Source: Thermoflexus hugenholtzii JAD2
GTDB lineage: Bacteria; Chloroflexota; UBA11872; UBA12225
Assembly: GCA_945865725.1 (NCBI GenBank)
Contig: CAMBEO010000008.1
Coordinates: 1-59,775, forward strand
DNA: 59,775 nt
Direction: 5' to 3'
Below the pieces are notes generated by a model. The model was not told the origin of the DNA, ran no database searches, and worked only from the letters and a program-made list of their open reading frames with translations. Positions 14,707-24,534 of this stretch are shown piece by piece. Within the stretch, counting starts at the first letter, position 1; every line of letters starts with the position of its first letter. The position numbers and the translations under genes were made by a program.

Positions 14707-16197
14707 TCAGTCGGCGCAGGTCGGTGCCGTCGTCGACACGACGGCAATGGCGTGCACCGCGACGGCCTCGCCGCGACCGATGGCGTCCAGGCCCTCGTTC
14801 GTCTTTGCCTTCACGCTGACCATGATCGGGTCAAGCCCCATGGCATCAGCGAGGCGCGCCCGCATCGCTTCGACATGCGGCGCGAGGCGTGGTCGCTCGA
14901 GCACCACCGTCGCATCGACGCTTGCCGGACTGAACCCCGCTGCGGCCAGGTGCCCTACCACGTTGCGCAGGAGGCCAATGCTGTCCGCGTCCTTGAAGCG
15001 CGGATCGCCCGGCGGGAAGAGTCTCCCGATGTCCCCGAGCGCGCATGCCCCAAGGAGGGCGTCGGTGACCGCGTGCGCGAGCGCGTCCCCGTCGGAGTGG
15101 CCGGTGCATCCGACGTCGTGCGGCACGACGACCCCTCCCAGGACGAGGGGGCGCCCGGCTGCCAGGCGATGCACGTCGTAGCCCGTACCCGTCCGCGTCA
15201 TTCCATTGGGATGGGGAGGGGTGGTGCTTCCCTCTCCCGCCGCAGTAGGCGGGGGAGGGGTGGTGCTTCCCTCTCCCGCCGCCGCGGGCGAAGGAGGGGT
15301 GGTGCTTCCCTCTCCCGCCGCCGCGGGCGAAGGAGGGGTGGTGCTTCCCTCTCCCGCCGCCGCAGGCGGGGAAGGGGTGGTGCTTCCCTCTCCCGTTGGT
15401 CCGCGGGCATCCTTGCCCGCCGGGGTAGAGGGGGTGGTGCTTCCCTCTCCCGCCGCAGCGGGGGAGGGACTGAGGGTGGGGGCTTTGACGGCCGCGCGCC
15501 TCGCGAGGAGCGCCTCCACCACCTCGACGTCGTCGGGCATCGTCACCTTGAGGCTAGCCTGGCTGCCGGGGAACGTCACGACGGGGAAGCCGGCCGCCTC
15601 GACAATGCCCGCATCGTCCGTGAACGACGCCGCGCGATCTCCCATGACCTGGTACGCCTCGAGGAGCCGGTCAGTCCGGAAGGCCTGAGGCGTTTGTGCC
15701 GCCCAGAGCGCGGCGCGGTCGACGGTCTCGATGACGGCGACGCCATCCTCGCCCACGCGCTTCAGCGTGTCCCGCACGGGAATCGCCGCAACGGCGGCAC
15801 CATGCATGCGCGCGGCCGCGATGCCTGCTTCCACCACGTCGCGATCAACGATCGGGCGCGCGGCGTCGTGGATCACGACTATGGGCAGGTCCGGCAGCGC
15901 CGCCAAGCCATTGGCCACGGATTGCTGCCGCGTCGAGCCACCCGGAACGACGGCGATGACCTTTCGCCAGCCAGCGTCCCGCACGACCTTCCAGGCGTCA
16001 CTAATCCGCGTCGCGGCGACGACCAGGACGATCGCGGCGACGTCAGGGACGCTCTCGAACGTGGCGACCGAGTGAGCGAGCATCGGGCGGCCGGCAATGT
16101 CCATGAACGCCTTGTCGACGCCCCCGAGGCGAGTCCCTGTTCCCGCGCCGACGACGACAACCCCGACAGCCCCTGCGCTCCCCTCGTTCCTGCTCAC
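14707..16197 (-). CDS. ispDF: Bifunctional IspD-IspF (2-C-methyl-D-erythritol 4-phosphate cytidylyltransferase / 2,4-cyclodiphosphate synthase) with repeat-derived linker
   Basis: 496 aa; N-terminal IspD (AGTGTRLGGVDKAFMDIAGRPML) and C-terminal IspF (GTGYDVHRLAAGRPLVLGGVVVPHDVGCTGHSDGDALAHAVTDALLGACALGDIGRLFPPGD) joined by tandem [13 protein letters not shown]. Confidence 0.93.
   Translation of the reverse strand: MSRNEGSAGAVGVVVVGAGTGTRLGGVDKAFMDIAGRPMLAHSVATFESVPDVAAIVLVVAATRISDAWKVVRDAGWRKVIAVVPGGSTRQQSVANGLAALPDLPIVVIHDAARPIVDRDVVEAGIAAARMHGAAVAAIPVRDTLKRVGEDGVAVIETVDRAALWAAQTPQAFRTDRLLEAYQVMGDRAASFTDDAGIVEAAGFPVVTFPGSQASLKVTMPDDVEVVEALLARRAAVKAPTLSPSPAAAGEGSTTPSTPAGKDARGPTGEGSTTPSPPAAAGEGSTTPPSPAAAGEGSTTPPSPAAAGEGSTTPPPPTAAGEGSTTPPHPNGMTRTGTGYDVHRLAAGRPLVLGGVVVPHDVGCTGHSDGDALAHAVTDALLGACALGDIGRLFPPGDPRFKDADSIGLLRNVVGHLAAAGFSPASVDATVVLERPRLAPHVEAMRARLADAMGLDPIMVSVKAKTNEGLDAIGRGEAVAVHAIAVVSTTAPTCAD
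15229..15475 (-). repeat. In-frame tandem array of the GC-rich hairpin repeat (39-bp period) inside ispDF
   Basis: Copies of TTCCCTCTCCCGCC at about 15229, 15268, 15307, 15346, 15385 and 15439; encodes ([13 protein letters not shown])n. Confidence 0.95.
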
Positions 16198-17828
16198 CCG
16201 GCATCCTCCCCACCGTCGTCATCAAGATGCCGCCAGTTGGCCGACCCATCGGGAGCGTCTGGGTCCTGGCCGCCAGCCGATCCACGGGAATCACCAGCGT
16301 CCCGACGGCTGGCTCCCCTGCTCCCGCGACGCACCACCAGCGCGTCGCGACCGAGCGCGGCGACAAGCGCCCCGGCAAGCGTGGGGGTGCCAACAAGGGT
16401 CATGCCCCGCCATTCGAGCTCGGAAACCGGATGCGCCCCCGGCGGCCGGTCGCTCCTGGTCCGTGGTGCGCTGCCGGTGATCCTCTCGACATCGCGGTCC
16501 GGCATGATGCACCGCACGAACCCGAGCCGGGACGCCTCGGCAAGGCGTCGCTCGACGTGGGCCACCGGTCGCGTCTCCCCCTGCAGGCCGACCTCGCCGA
16601 TCACGACCGTCCGTTCGTCGATCGGCCGGTCCTGGAAGCTGGAAGCGATGGCGGTCGCCAGTGCAAGGTCGGCGCCGGGGTCAGAGATGCGCATGCCCCC
16701 GGCCACGTTCACGTAGACGTCCTGGGCGGCGACCGGCAATCCGATGCGACGGGTGAGAACGGCGATAAGCAGTTGCAGGCGGTTCAGGTCGGCACCGATG
16801 GTGGTGCGTCGCGCGATGCCGATCCCGGCCGGGACCGTCAGTGCCTGCACGTCGACCAGCAGCGATCGCGTCCCCTCCACCGGCGCGGCGACCACGGAAC
16901 CCGGCTGCCGCACGACCCGACCGGAAAGGAAGGCGGCCGACGGGTTCGTGACCTCTACCAGCCCTTCCTCGGTCATCTCGAAGACGCCGATCTCGTTCGT
17001 CGACCCGAACCGGTTCTTGGTCGCCCGGAGCAGCCGGTAGCTGTGGTACCGCTCCCCTTCCAGGTAGATGACCGCGTCGACCATGTGCTCGAGCGCCCGT
17101 GGCCCGGCGACGTTCCCCTCCTTGGTCACGTGCCCGATCAGGAAGATCGGCACGTCCAGCCGCTTCGCCACGTGCATCAGCTGGAGGGTGACCTCGCGGA
17201 GTTGCGCGACGTTGCCCGGCGATGAGGCGAGCGCCTCGCTCCACGTCGTCTGGATCGAGTCAATCACGACGACGGCAGGGGACACCCGCGCGATTGCCCG
17301 TGCGATCACCTCGACGTTCGTCTCAGGGAGCACGAGCAACGCCCGCGCGAGTGCGCCGAGACGCGCGGCGCGCAATCGCACCTGCCGCGCGGACTCCTCG
17401 CCCGAAACGTAGAGGACGGGTCGATCACCGGAGGCGGCGACACGCGCCGCGATCTGCAGGAGCAGCGTGGACTTCCCGATGCCGGGATCGCCCCCGATCA
17501 GTACCAATGCGCCTGGCACGATCCCGCCGCCGAGGACGCGGTCAAACTCCCCGATCGTCGACTGGATGCGCGGTGCGTCGTCCGTCGCGACGTCGGCGAG
17601 GTGGACCGGTTCGGCGTCCCCGTCCCCCGCCGCGGGCAGCGCCGGCGATCCGCCGGGGCGAGTGATCGCAGCACGTCGCGATGCCGGAACCCCACGCGCC
17701 GCGGGTGCTTCGGCCTTGACGGCCTCGACCAGCGAGTTCCAGCTCCCGCACTCAGGGCAGCGCCCCAGCCACTTCGGGACCTCATGGCCGCACTCCTGGC
17801 AGGAGAACACGGTCCGCGCTCGCGCCAC
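16194..17828 (-). CDS. radA: DNA repair protein RadA
   Basis: 544 aa; N-terminal zinc finger CQECGHEVPKWLGRCPECGSW, Walker A GGDPGIGKSTLLLQ, KNRFGSTNEIGVFEM. Confidence 0.97.
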   Translation of the reverse strand: MARARTVFSCQECGHEVPKWLGRCPECGSWNSLVEAVKAEAPAARGVPASRRAAITRPGGSPALPAAGDGDAEPVHLADVATDDAPRIQSTIGEFDRVLGGGIVPGALVLIGGDPGIGKSTLLLQIAARVAASGDRPVLYVSGEESARQVRLRAARLGALARALLVLPETNVEVIARAIARVSPAVVVIDSIQTTWSEALASSPGNVAQLREVTLQLMHVAKRLDVPIFLIGHVTKEGNVAGPRALEHMVDAVIYLEGERYHSYRLLRATKNRFGSTNEIGVFEMTEEGLVEVTNPSAAFLSGRVVRQPGSVVAAPVEGTRSLLVDVQALTVPAGIGIARRTTIGADLNRLQLLIAVLTRRIGLPVAAQDVYVNVAGGMRISDPGADLALATAIASSFQDRPIDERTVVIGEVGLQGETRPVAHVERRLAEASRLGFVRCIMPDRDVERITGSAPRTRSDRPPGAHPVSELEWRGMTLVGTPTLAGALVAALGRDALVVRRGSRGASRRDAGDSRGSAGGQDPDAPDGSANWRHLDDDGGEDAG

Positions 17829-17839
17829 TGGGTCCTCCC

Positions 17840-18062
17840 GCCGCAGGGGTAGTGCTTCCCCCTCCCGCCGCAGCGGGGGAGGGATTGAGGGTGGGGGCGC
17901 TACGTCGGGGAGCTACGTGGAGGCCGGGGTGGTGCTTCCCTCTCCCGCCGTAACGGGGGAGGGACTGAGGGAGGGGGCGTTACGTGGGAGGCCAGGGTGG
18001 TGCTTCCCTCTCCCGCCGCAGCGGGGGAGGGATCGCATACGCGGATAACGATGGTGGGGGCG
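17840..18062. repeat. Cluster of at least three GC-rich hairpin repeats between radA and clpC
   Basis: Three copies of CCCTCCCGCCG(C)AGCGGGGGAGGGA(C/T)TGAGGGTGGGGGC-like sequence plus GCATACGCGGATAACGATGGTGGGGG. Confidence 0.9.
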
Positions 18063-20570
18063 CTACGTGGGGGCGCCAGCGAGCTCCGGCTCGGGCGCCG
18101 GTTCGCCCGGTGCCACGGTAGGGGTTGTCGAGACCACGATCTCGCCAGCGGGAGCTGACACGTGGACCGCGCCCCCTCCCTTCAACTCGCCGCGCAGAAG
18201 CCGGTCAGCGAGTTCGTCCTCGATCGTGTTCTGGATCACCCGACGCAGTGGGCGTGCCCCGAAGTCGGGGTCGTAGCCCTTCGTCCCAAGGAGTTCCATC
18301 GCCTCCGGCGACACCTCGAGGGTCAGCGACTGCTCCTTGAGCTGCTTGCGGATCCGGTTCAGCTCGAGATCGACAATCGACAGGACGTCACGGAGTGCCA
18401 AGGCCCGGAACACGACGATCATGTCGACGCGATTGATGAACTCGGGCCGGAAGACGTTCTTCACCTCCCCGAGCACCTTCTCGCGCATCCGCTCGTAGGC
18501 CTGCTGCTCGCTCCGTTCGTCGTTGCCCAGGGTCCGGAAGCCGATCTGGGCCTCGCGCTTGATCATCTGGGCGCCGACATTCCCGGACATGATGATGATG
18601 GTGTTGCGGAAGTCGACCGTCCGCCCCTTGGCGTCGGTCAGGCGCCCGTCCTCCATGATCTGGAGGAGGATGTTGAAGACTTCCGGGTGGGCCTTCTCGA
18701 TCTCGTCGAGGAGGATGACCGCGTAGCTCCGGCGCCGTACGGCCTCGGTCAGCTGCCCCCCTTCCTCGTAGCCGACGTAGCCTGGCGGCGCACCGGTCAG
18801 GCGGGCGACCGAGTGCCGTTCCATGTACTCCGACATGTCGAGGCGGATCATCGCGTCTTCCGAGCCAAACATGAACTCGGCAAGTTTCCGGGCGAGCAAC
18901 GTCTTGCCGACGCCGGTCGGACCTAGGAAGATGAACGAACCGATCGGACGCTTCGGGTCCTTCAGGCCAGCGCGGGCGCGACGCACGGCCTTGGCGACGG
19001 CTCCGACGGCCTCGTGCTGGCTGACGATGTGCCGATGGAGGTTCTCTTCCATCTGGAGAAGCCGCTCCGACTCCTCCTGGGCGATGCGCATCACCGGAAT
19101 CCCGGTCCACATGGAGACGACCTGCGCGATGTCGTCCTCGCCGACGACGGGGCGCGCGATGTCCTCCTGCTTGTGGAAGCCGGTCTCAAGGCGCTGGACC
19201 TTCTCGCGTACGGCGGCCTCGCGATCCCGGAGGGCCGCCGCCGCCTCGTACTGCTGGCTCTCGATCGCGGTTTCCTTCTCCTTCAGGACGGCGTCTAGCT
19301 CGCGCATCGCCTCCTTGAGGGAGTTGGGGGCGGTCGCGCGCTGGATGCGCACTCGCGATGCCGCCTCATCGACCAGGTCAATCGCCTTGTCCGGGAGGAA
19401 ACGGTCGGTGATGTACCGACTTCCCATCTCCGCGGCGTTCTTCAGGGCCTCGTCGGTGATCGTCACCCGGTGGTGCTGCTCGTAGTTCGGGCGAATGCCC
19501 TTGAGGATTTCGATCGTTTCCTCGACCGTCGCCTCGCGCACCTGCACCGGCTGGAACCGCCGCTCGAGTGCCTTGTCCCGTTCGATGTACTTGCGGTACT
19601 CGTCAAGCGTCGTCGCCCCGATGACTTGGAGCTCGCCCCGCGACAGCGACGGCTTGAGGATGTTGGCCGCATCGACCGCGCCCTCGGCCGCACCCGCCCC
19701 GACGAGCGTGTGCAACTCGTCGATGAACAACATGCAGTCCCCGGACTGGCGAATCTCCTCGACGACCTTCTTCAGCCGCTCCTCGAACTCGCCACGGTAC
19801 TTCGTGCCGGCCACAAGCGACCCGATGTCAAGCGTCACGAGGCGCTTGTTTGCCAACATCTCGGGCACGTCACCGGAGACGATCCGTCGCGCGAGCCCCT
19901 CGGCAATCGCGGTCTTCCCCACTCCGGGTTCGCCGATCAGGGCAGGGTTGTTCTTCGTCCGGCGCGACAAGATCTGGATGACCCGCTCGATCTCCTTCTC
20001 GCGGCCGATGATCGGGTCGATCTTGCCGGCGCGCGCGAGGGCGGTCAGGTCCTGTCCCATCTGGTCGATCGTCGGCGTCTTCGAAGGCTGCTGCTTCCCC
20101 TCGGCCGGCGCGCTGGTGCCCGACTGGTTGACGACCTGGATGACCTGCGCACGCACCTTCTCAAGGTTGACGCCAAGGCTCTCCAGGACCCCGGCGGCGA
20201 TGCCCTCACCCTCGCGCACGAGGCCAAGGAGCAAGTGCTCCGTCCCGATGTAGTTGTGGTTAAGGCGGCGTGCCTCTTCCACCGCGAGTTCGATCACCTT
20301 CTTCGCGCGCGGCGTGAGGCTGATGTCGCCGATGACCATGCGGTCGCCGCGCCCGATGATGAACTCGACGGCGCTCCGCACCTTCTGAAGCTCGACGCCA
20401 AGGTTCGACAGAACCCGTGCGGCGATCCCCTCACCCTCGCGAACGAGCCCCAGCAACAAGTGCTCGGTCCCGATGTAGTTGTGGTTGAAGCGCTGGGCCT
20501 CTTCCTGCGCGAGGACGAGCACCTTCTTGGCGCGCTCGGTGAACTTGTCGAAACGGTCGCTCATCGACAC
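18063..20570 (-). CDS. clpC: ATP-dependent Clp protease ATP-binding subunit ClpC
   Basis: 835 aa; two Clp_N repeats, Walker [14 protein letters not shown] and [13 protein letters not shown]. Confidence 0.97.
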   Translation of the reverse strand: MSMSDRFDKFTERAKKVLVLAQEEAQRFNHNYIGTEHLLLGLVREGEGIAARVLSNLGVELQKVRSAVEFIIGRGDRMVIGDISLTPRAKKVIELAVEEARRLNHNYIGTEHLLLGLVREGEGIAAGVLESLGVNLEKVRAQVIQVVNQSGTSAPAEGKQQPSKTPTIDQMGQDLTALARAGKIDPIIGREKEIERVIQILSRRTKNNPALIGEPGVGKTAIAEGLARRIVSGDVPEMLANKRLVTLDIGSLVAGTKYRGEFEERLKKVVEEIRQSGDCMLFIDELHTLVGAGAAEGAVDAANILKPSLSRGELQVIGATTLDEYRKYIERDKALERRFQPVQVREATVEETIEILKGIRPNYEQHHRVTITDEALKNAAEMGSRYITDRFLPDKAIDLVDEAASRVRIQRATAPNSLKEAMRELDAVLKEKETAIESQQYEAAAALRDREAAVREKVQRLETGFHKQEDIARPVVGEDDIAQVVSMWTGIPVMRIAQEESERLLQMEENLHRHIVSQHEAVGAVAKAVRRARAGLKDPKRPIGSFIFLGPTGVGKTLLARKLAEFMFGSEDAMIRLDMSEYMERHSVARLTGAPPGYVGYEEGGQLTEAVRRRSYAVILLDEIEKAHPEVFNILLQIMEDGRLTDAKGRTVDFRNTIIIMSGNVGAQMIKREAQIGFRTLGNDERSEQQAYERMREKVLGEVKNVFRPEFINRVDMIVVFRALALRDVLSIVDLELNRIRKQLKEQSLTLEVSPEAMELLGTKGYDPDFGARPLRRVIQNTIEDELADRLLRGELKGGGAVHVSAPAGEIVVSTTPTVAPGEPAPEPELAGAPT

Positions 20571-20712
20571 TCCCCAAAGCGGGACGGCCAGGCCTGCCCG
20601 GGCAAGAGTATACCAGTGGGCTTAGCGCCCCACGCCTGAACACCAAAAGGCGCCACACGTCCTCCCCCGAAGGGGCGTGCAGCGCCTAAGTGTGCGGTTG
20701 TGCGACCGAAAC

Positions 20713-21888
20713 CTACGGGGCGGTTTCGTCGGTATCGTTGATTGCTACGAGGCGCAACCGACGACGGTCCCGCTCGATCGAGATCACCCGGAAGTGTGCG
20801 CGGTTCCCCTCCTGGAGGATCCGGCGGTCCTGCGGCGAGATCTCGCTGTTGTGCACGAGGCCCTCAATGCCCTCGTCCAGGCGCACGAACACGCCGAACT
20901 GGGCCTGCTTCAAGACCTCGCCCTCGACGATCGAGTTGATCGGGTGATCCTCGTCGACGCGATCCCACGGATCCTCGGCGGCACGGCGCAAGCTCAGCGC
21001 AATCTTCCGCGAGTCACGATCAACCGAGATCACGAAGACCTCGACCTCCTGGCCCGGCCGGACGACCTCGCTCGGGTGCTTCACGCGTGCCCAGGACAAC
21101 TCCGAGATGTGGACCAGGCCGTCCGCGCCACCAAGGTCGACGAACACGCCGAAACTCGCGACGTTGCTGACCCGTCCACGACGGACCTGCCCGGCCTCAA
21201 GCTCCTGGATGAGCGTGTCGCGTCGCTGCGAACGCAACTCGCGGTTCGCCTGGCGCTCAGAGAGGATGAGGCGGTTCCGACGGCGGTCCGCCTCGATCAC
21301 CTTCAGGCGCAAGATCTGACCGACAAGCTCCTGGAGTTGCTTCTCGAGGGCCGCCTGCTCCTCTTCCGTGTCCCCGACCCGGGTAACGGTAGAGAGCTGC
21401 GAGATCGGCACGAATGCCCGGCTGCCGTAGTCAACCACGACACCGCCCCGGTTGGCCTCGAGCACTCGCGCCTCGATGACCTCGCCCTGTTGCACTTGCA
21501 ACTGGGCCTTCCGCCAGAACCGCTCGGAAGCCGCCCGCTTGTAGCTGAGGATCGGATGCCCCTCGGGGCTCTCCGTCGCCACGACATACACCAGCAGGCT
21601 GTCGCCCGGCAGGGGCCGACGGCCAAGATCCTCGACGATCGCTGCCACTTCACGCGTGGAGACGACGCCCTCGGACTTCAGGCCGATATCGACCAGCAAT
21701 TCTTCCGGGTCGATCCGGACCACGACACCATCGACGACCGAACCGCGACGCACGTCCTTGACTTCGCCAAGCGAGTCCAGGATCGCCTGCATGCTTTCCG
21801 GTTCGTCGTCCTCCGGTCCTGCTGCGCTAACGTGGTCGTCGCCGCCGTCGGCGCCTAGGCGGAGACGCTCTGATTCTTCCATCAACAC
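20713..21888 (-). CDS. rpsA: 30S ribosomal protein S1 (short form, multiple S1 domains)
   Basis: 391 aa; repeated S1 motifs e.g. GRVSNVASFGVFVDLGGADGLVHISELSWARVKHPSEVVRPGQEVEVFVI. Confidence 0.93.
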   Translation of the reverse strand: MLMEESERLRLGADGGDDHVSAAGPEDDEPESMQAILDSLGEVKDVRRGSVVDGVVVRIDPEELLVDIGLKSEGVVSTREVAAIVEDLGRRPLPGDSLLVYVVATESPEGHPILSYKRAASERFWRKAQLQVQQGEVIEARVLEANRGGVVVDYGSRAFVPISQLSTVTRVGDTEEEQAALEKQLQELVGQILRLKVIEADRRRNRLILSERQANRELRSQRRDTLIQELEAGQVRRGRVSNVASFGVFVDLGGADGLVHISELSWARVKHPSEVVRPGQEVEVFVISVDRDSRKIALSLRRAAEDPWDRVDEDHPINSIVEGEVLKQAQFGVFVRLDEGIEGLVHNSEISPQDRRILQEGNRAHFRVISIERDRRRLRLVAINDTDETAP

Positions 21889-22087
21889 CCCAACTCTCGG
21901 GTAGGTCGGCCGGGGTGCGCAGTGCGTGTCATCCCCTGAGGGATGCCAAGCTCAAACCCGCCCCGAACCATCGGCCAGTATAGCGCCCGGAAGGGGCAGC
22001 CGTGAAGTCCGCGGCATCGGGATCGCATCTATCCTTTCGACGGGCGCCTCGAAAGCCTTCGCAAATCACGCCAGTTAGGAACCACCA

Positions 22088-22537
22088 ATGGGAGCGGTCC
22101 AGGTATTCGGTATCAACCACGTCGCGATTGAGACGGATGACGTCCCCGCGACGGTCGCTTTCTACGAGGATGTCTTCGGCCTCCGCATGCTCAAGGGAGG
22201 CGAAGGCGCCGCGTGGTGCCAGGTGGGCGAACATCAGTTCCTCGCCATTTTCGAGGTGGAACAGGTCGCCCGGGGCCGGGCCGCCCACTTCGGCTTGATC
22301 GTCAAGACGAACGAGGAGATCGAGGCCGTCAAGTCGAAGCTTCGGGGCACGTACGGGCTGAATGTCCTCGAAGCCAGCTACACCCGTTGCGACTTCGAAG
22401 ACCCGTGGGGCAACCACGTACAGGTCGTTGACCTCCACGACGAGTCGATGGTCTGGCTGTTGCCATATCGTGAAGTGCAAGTCCTCGGGATCGAGTTCGG
22501 CGAGCCGCGCCCGCCCGCGAGCGTCGAGGACTTGTAG
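22088..22537 (+). CDS. VOC-family (glyoxalase/dioxygenase fold) protein
   Basis: 149 aa; FGINHVAIETDDVPATVAFYEDVFGLRMLKG ... CDFEDPWGNHVQVVDLHDE. Confidence 0.85.
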   Translation: MGAVQVFGINHVAIETDDVPATVAFYEDVFGLRMLKGGEGAAWCQVGEHQFLAIFEVEQVARGRAAHFGLIVKTNEEIEAVKSKLRGTYGLNVLEASYTRCDFEDPWGNHVQVVDLHDESMVWLLPYREVQVLGIEFGEPRPPASVEDL

Positions 22538-22552
22538 GCGCGCGCGCCCCGA

Positions 22553-23194
22553 CTACGATTCCGGCCGGTCTTCCGCGACCAGGACTGGGGGAGGGGCGAT
22601 CCGCTCGAAAACCCGGGACAGTACGTAGGCGACGGCAACCAGGGCGGCCGCGAGCACGACCATCCCGTCGAACCCGCCGCTCATCCTCGATGAAGCACCT
22701 GCCTCCCCGGAACCGAAGCGCACGAGGAACAGGGCGGCGTAGTCTGACCAGTAGCGCACGCCGAAGACTAGGCCGGTGACGAGCGCTCGGCTTACCCAGC
22801 GCAAGTCTTGTGCGATCAGCACGCAGAGCGGGACACTGCCGACCAGGCATGCCTCGGCCACGATCACCAAGCCCGCGGTGGCTTCCGCGACGGGTACGAG
22901 GCGCGCGATCGCCATCGCAAACATTGCACCGATGGCCGTCCACGAGAGCACGCGGACGTTTCCGAACCGATCCCCCGCCACGCACGCGCCCAACACGGCA
23001 ACCACGTCGAAGAGGGGTCGGACCCCGCCATACAGCCCGAGGGCGCCATGCCAGACAAGCACGATGTTGTGCGCGATCCCCATGGCAACGACGAGGGCGA
23101 TCAGCACCGCGATGGCGCGCGGATCGCGAACGACGACAAGGGTGGTCAGGTCGCGCCGGGTCCGACCACCTCGACGAGGACGCTCAGGTGGCAT
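22553..23194 (-). CDS. Hypothetical multi-TM membrane protein
   Basis: Several hydrophobic segments; start placed at MPPERPRRGG because upstream codons of the track ORF overlap tRNA-Ala. Confidence 0.65.
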   Translation of the reverse strand: MPPERPRRGGRTRRDLTTLVVVRDPRAIAVLIALVVAMGIAHNIVLVWHGALGLYGGVRPLFDVVAVLGACVAGDRFGNVRVLSWTAIGAMFAMAIARLVPVAEATAGLVIVAEACLVGSVPLCVLIAQDLRWVSRALVTGLVFGVRYWSDYAALFLVRFGSGEAGASSRMSGGFDGMVVLAAALVAVAYVLSRVFERIAPPPVLVAEDRPES

Positions 23195-23214
23195 GCGCTG
23201 CCTCCCGGAAGTGA

Positions 23215-23290
23215 TGGTGGAGACGAGGGGACTCGAACCCCTGACCCTCTGCTTGCAAAGCAGATGCTCTCCCAACTGAGCTACGTCCCC
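23215..23290 (-). tRNA. tRNA-Ala(UGC)
   Basis: GGGGACGTAGCTCAGTTGGGAGAGCATCTGCTTTGCAAAGCAGAGGGTCAGGGGTTCGAGTCCCCTCGTCTCCACCA; CCA encoded. Confidence 0.96.
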
Positions 23291-23403
23291 GCGACGGTCC
23301 GCTTCCGGGCGGGGCGGTTTGCCAGACCGCAGTGTACGCGAATGGCGGTCGGAGGCACCCCGACGTCACGCACAAGGACTGGCTTGGCGCCAGTCGGTCC
23401 GGA

Positions 23404-23480
23404 TGGTGGGCCATCGTGGATTCGAACCACGGACCTCAGTCTTATCAGGACTGCGCTCTAACCAACTGAGCTAATGGCCC
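23404..23480 (-). tRNA. tRNA-Ile(GAU)
   Basis: GGGCCATTAGCTCAGTTGGTTAGAGCGCAGTCCTGATAAGACTGAGGTCCGTGGTTCGAATCCACGATGGCCCACCA. Confidence 0.96.
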
Positions 23481-23547
23481 CGGACCCGCGGACTATACCA
23501 GTCACGTGCACCCGCCCGTGACCCCAGCGACCCGGGACACCTCAAGG

Positions 23548-24153
23548 CTAGAGCCGCGTGCGGTTCTGCAAGGCCCGGGTCAACGTGTAGTCATCGGCGT
23601 ATTCGATGTCCGATCCGATCGGCAATCCCTGCGCGAGGCGCGTGGCCCGGACGCCGTCAAAGGACTGGAGGCGCGTCCGCACCAAGTTTGCCGTGGCCTC
23701 GCCCTCGACCGTCGCGTTCGTCGCCACGATGACCTCGTTGATGCCTCCCGCCCTGACTCGCCGGACCAGGTCAGCGATCCGCAGGTCATCCTCAAGAATG
23801 CCGTCCATCGGCGAGAACGACCCGTGAAGGACATGGTAGAGGCCTCGATACGAGCCGAGCTTCTCCAAGGCGATCACGTCGAGCGGTGCCTCGACCACGC
23901 AGATCGCCGTTCGGTCCCGCGCGCCGTCGGTACAGATGCCGCACGGGTCGGTCGCCCCGAGGTTGAAGCACGTCGAGCACTCCAGGATTTGGTCCTTGAG
24001 GTCGACAACCGCTCGCGCAAGCGCTTCCGCCACCTCGCGCGGCTGGCGCAAGAGATGGAACGCGAGGCGTTGCGCCGTCTTCGGGCCAATGCCCGGGAGG
24101 CGCCCGAACGATTCGATCGCTCGCGAGATCGGGTCAGGAAGCAGCGCGGGCAT
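23548..24153 (-). CDS. recR: Recombination protein RecR
   Basis: 201 aa; DPISRAIESFGRLPGIGPKTAQRLAFHLL, C4 zinc motif CSTCFNLGATDPCGIC, Toprim. Confidence 0.97.
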   Translation of the reverse strand: MPALLPDPISRAIESFGRLPGIGPKTAQRLAFHLLRQPREVAEALARAVVDLKDQILECSTCFNLGATDPCGICTDGARDRTAICVVEAPLDVIALEKLGSYRGLYHVLHGSFSPMDGILEDDLRIADLVRRVRAGGINEVIVATNATVEGEATANLVRTRLQSFDGVRATRLAQGLPIGSDIEYADDYTLTRALQNRTRL

Positions 24154-24194
24154 CAGACAGCCACACGACAGGGACCGGGAATAGCCGCCACCCG

Positions 24195-24491
24195 CTACGT
24201 CAGGCCCGGGATCTTCATCCCACCCGTCAATGCCCCGAGCCGCTTCGCCTGCAACTCCTTCGCCCTGGCGAACGCGTCGCGCGTCGCGGCCATGACGAGG
24301 TCCTGCAGCATCTCAACGTCTTCCGGATCCACGACCTCCGGGCTGATTTCCACCGACTTGAGGTCGAGTTGCCCGGTGACTCGCACGGTGACGGCGCCAC
24401 CCCCCGCGGACGCCTCGACGATCTCCTTCGCGAGCTCGTCCTGGATCCGCGCCAGCTCGCGCTGCATCTTCTGCATCATCGCCATGCCCAT
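24195..24491 (-). CDS. YbaB/EbfC-family nucleoid-associated protein
   Basis: 98 aa; MQKMQRELARIQDELAKEIVEASAGGGAVTVRVTGQLDLKSVEISPEVVDPEDVEMLQDLVMAATRDA. Confidence 0.92.
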   Translation of the reverse strand: MGMAMMQKMQRELARIQDELAKEIVEASAGGGAVTVRVTGQLDLKSVEISPEVVDPEDVEMLQDLVMAATRDAFARAKELQAKRLGALTGGMKIPGLT

Positions 24492-24534
24492 GAAGGGAAA
24501 CCTTTCGTCCGCGCTGTCAGGGCGCCGCGCGAGA

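Noticed and set aside
12821-15181. 786-aa plus-strand ORF
   Set aside because: Runs antisense through tRNA, rlmB, cysE and ispF; composition is shadow-like
15229-15475. CRISPR array
   Set aside because: 39-bp period repeats are directly adjacent without unique spacers, and are translated in-frame
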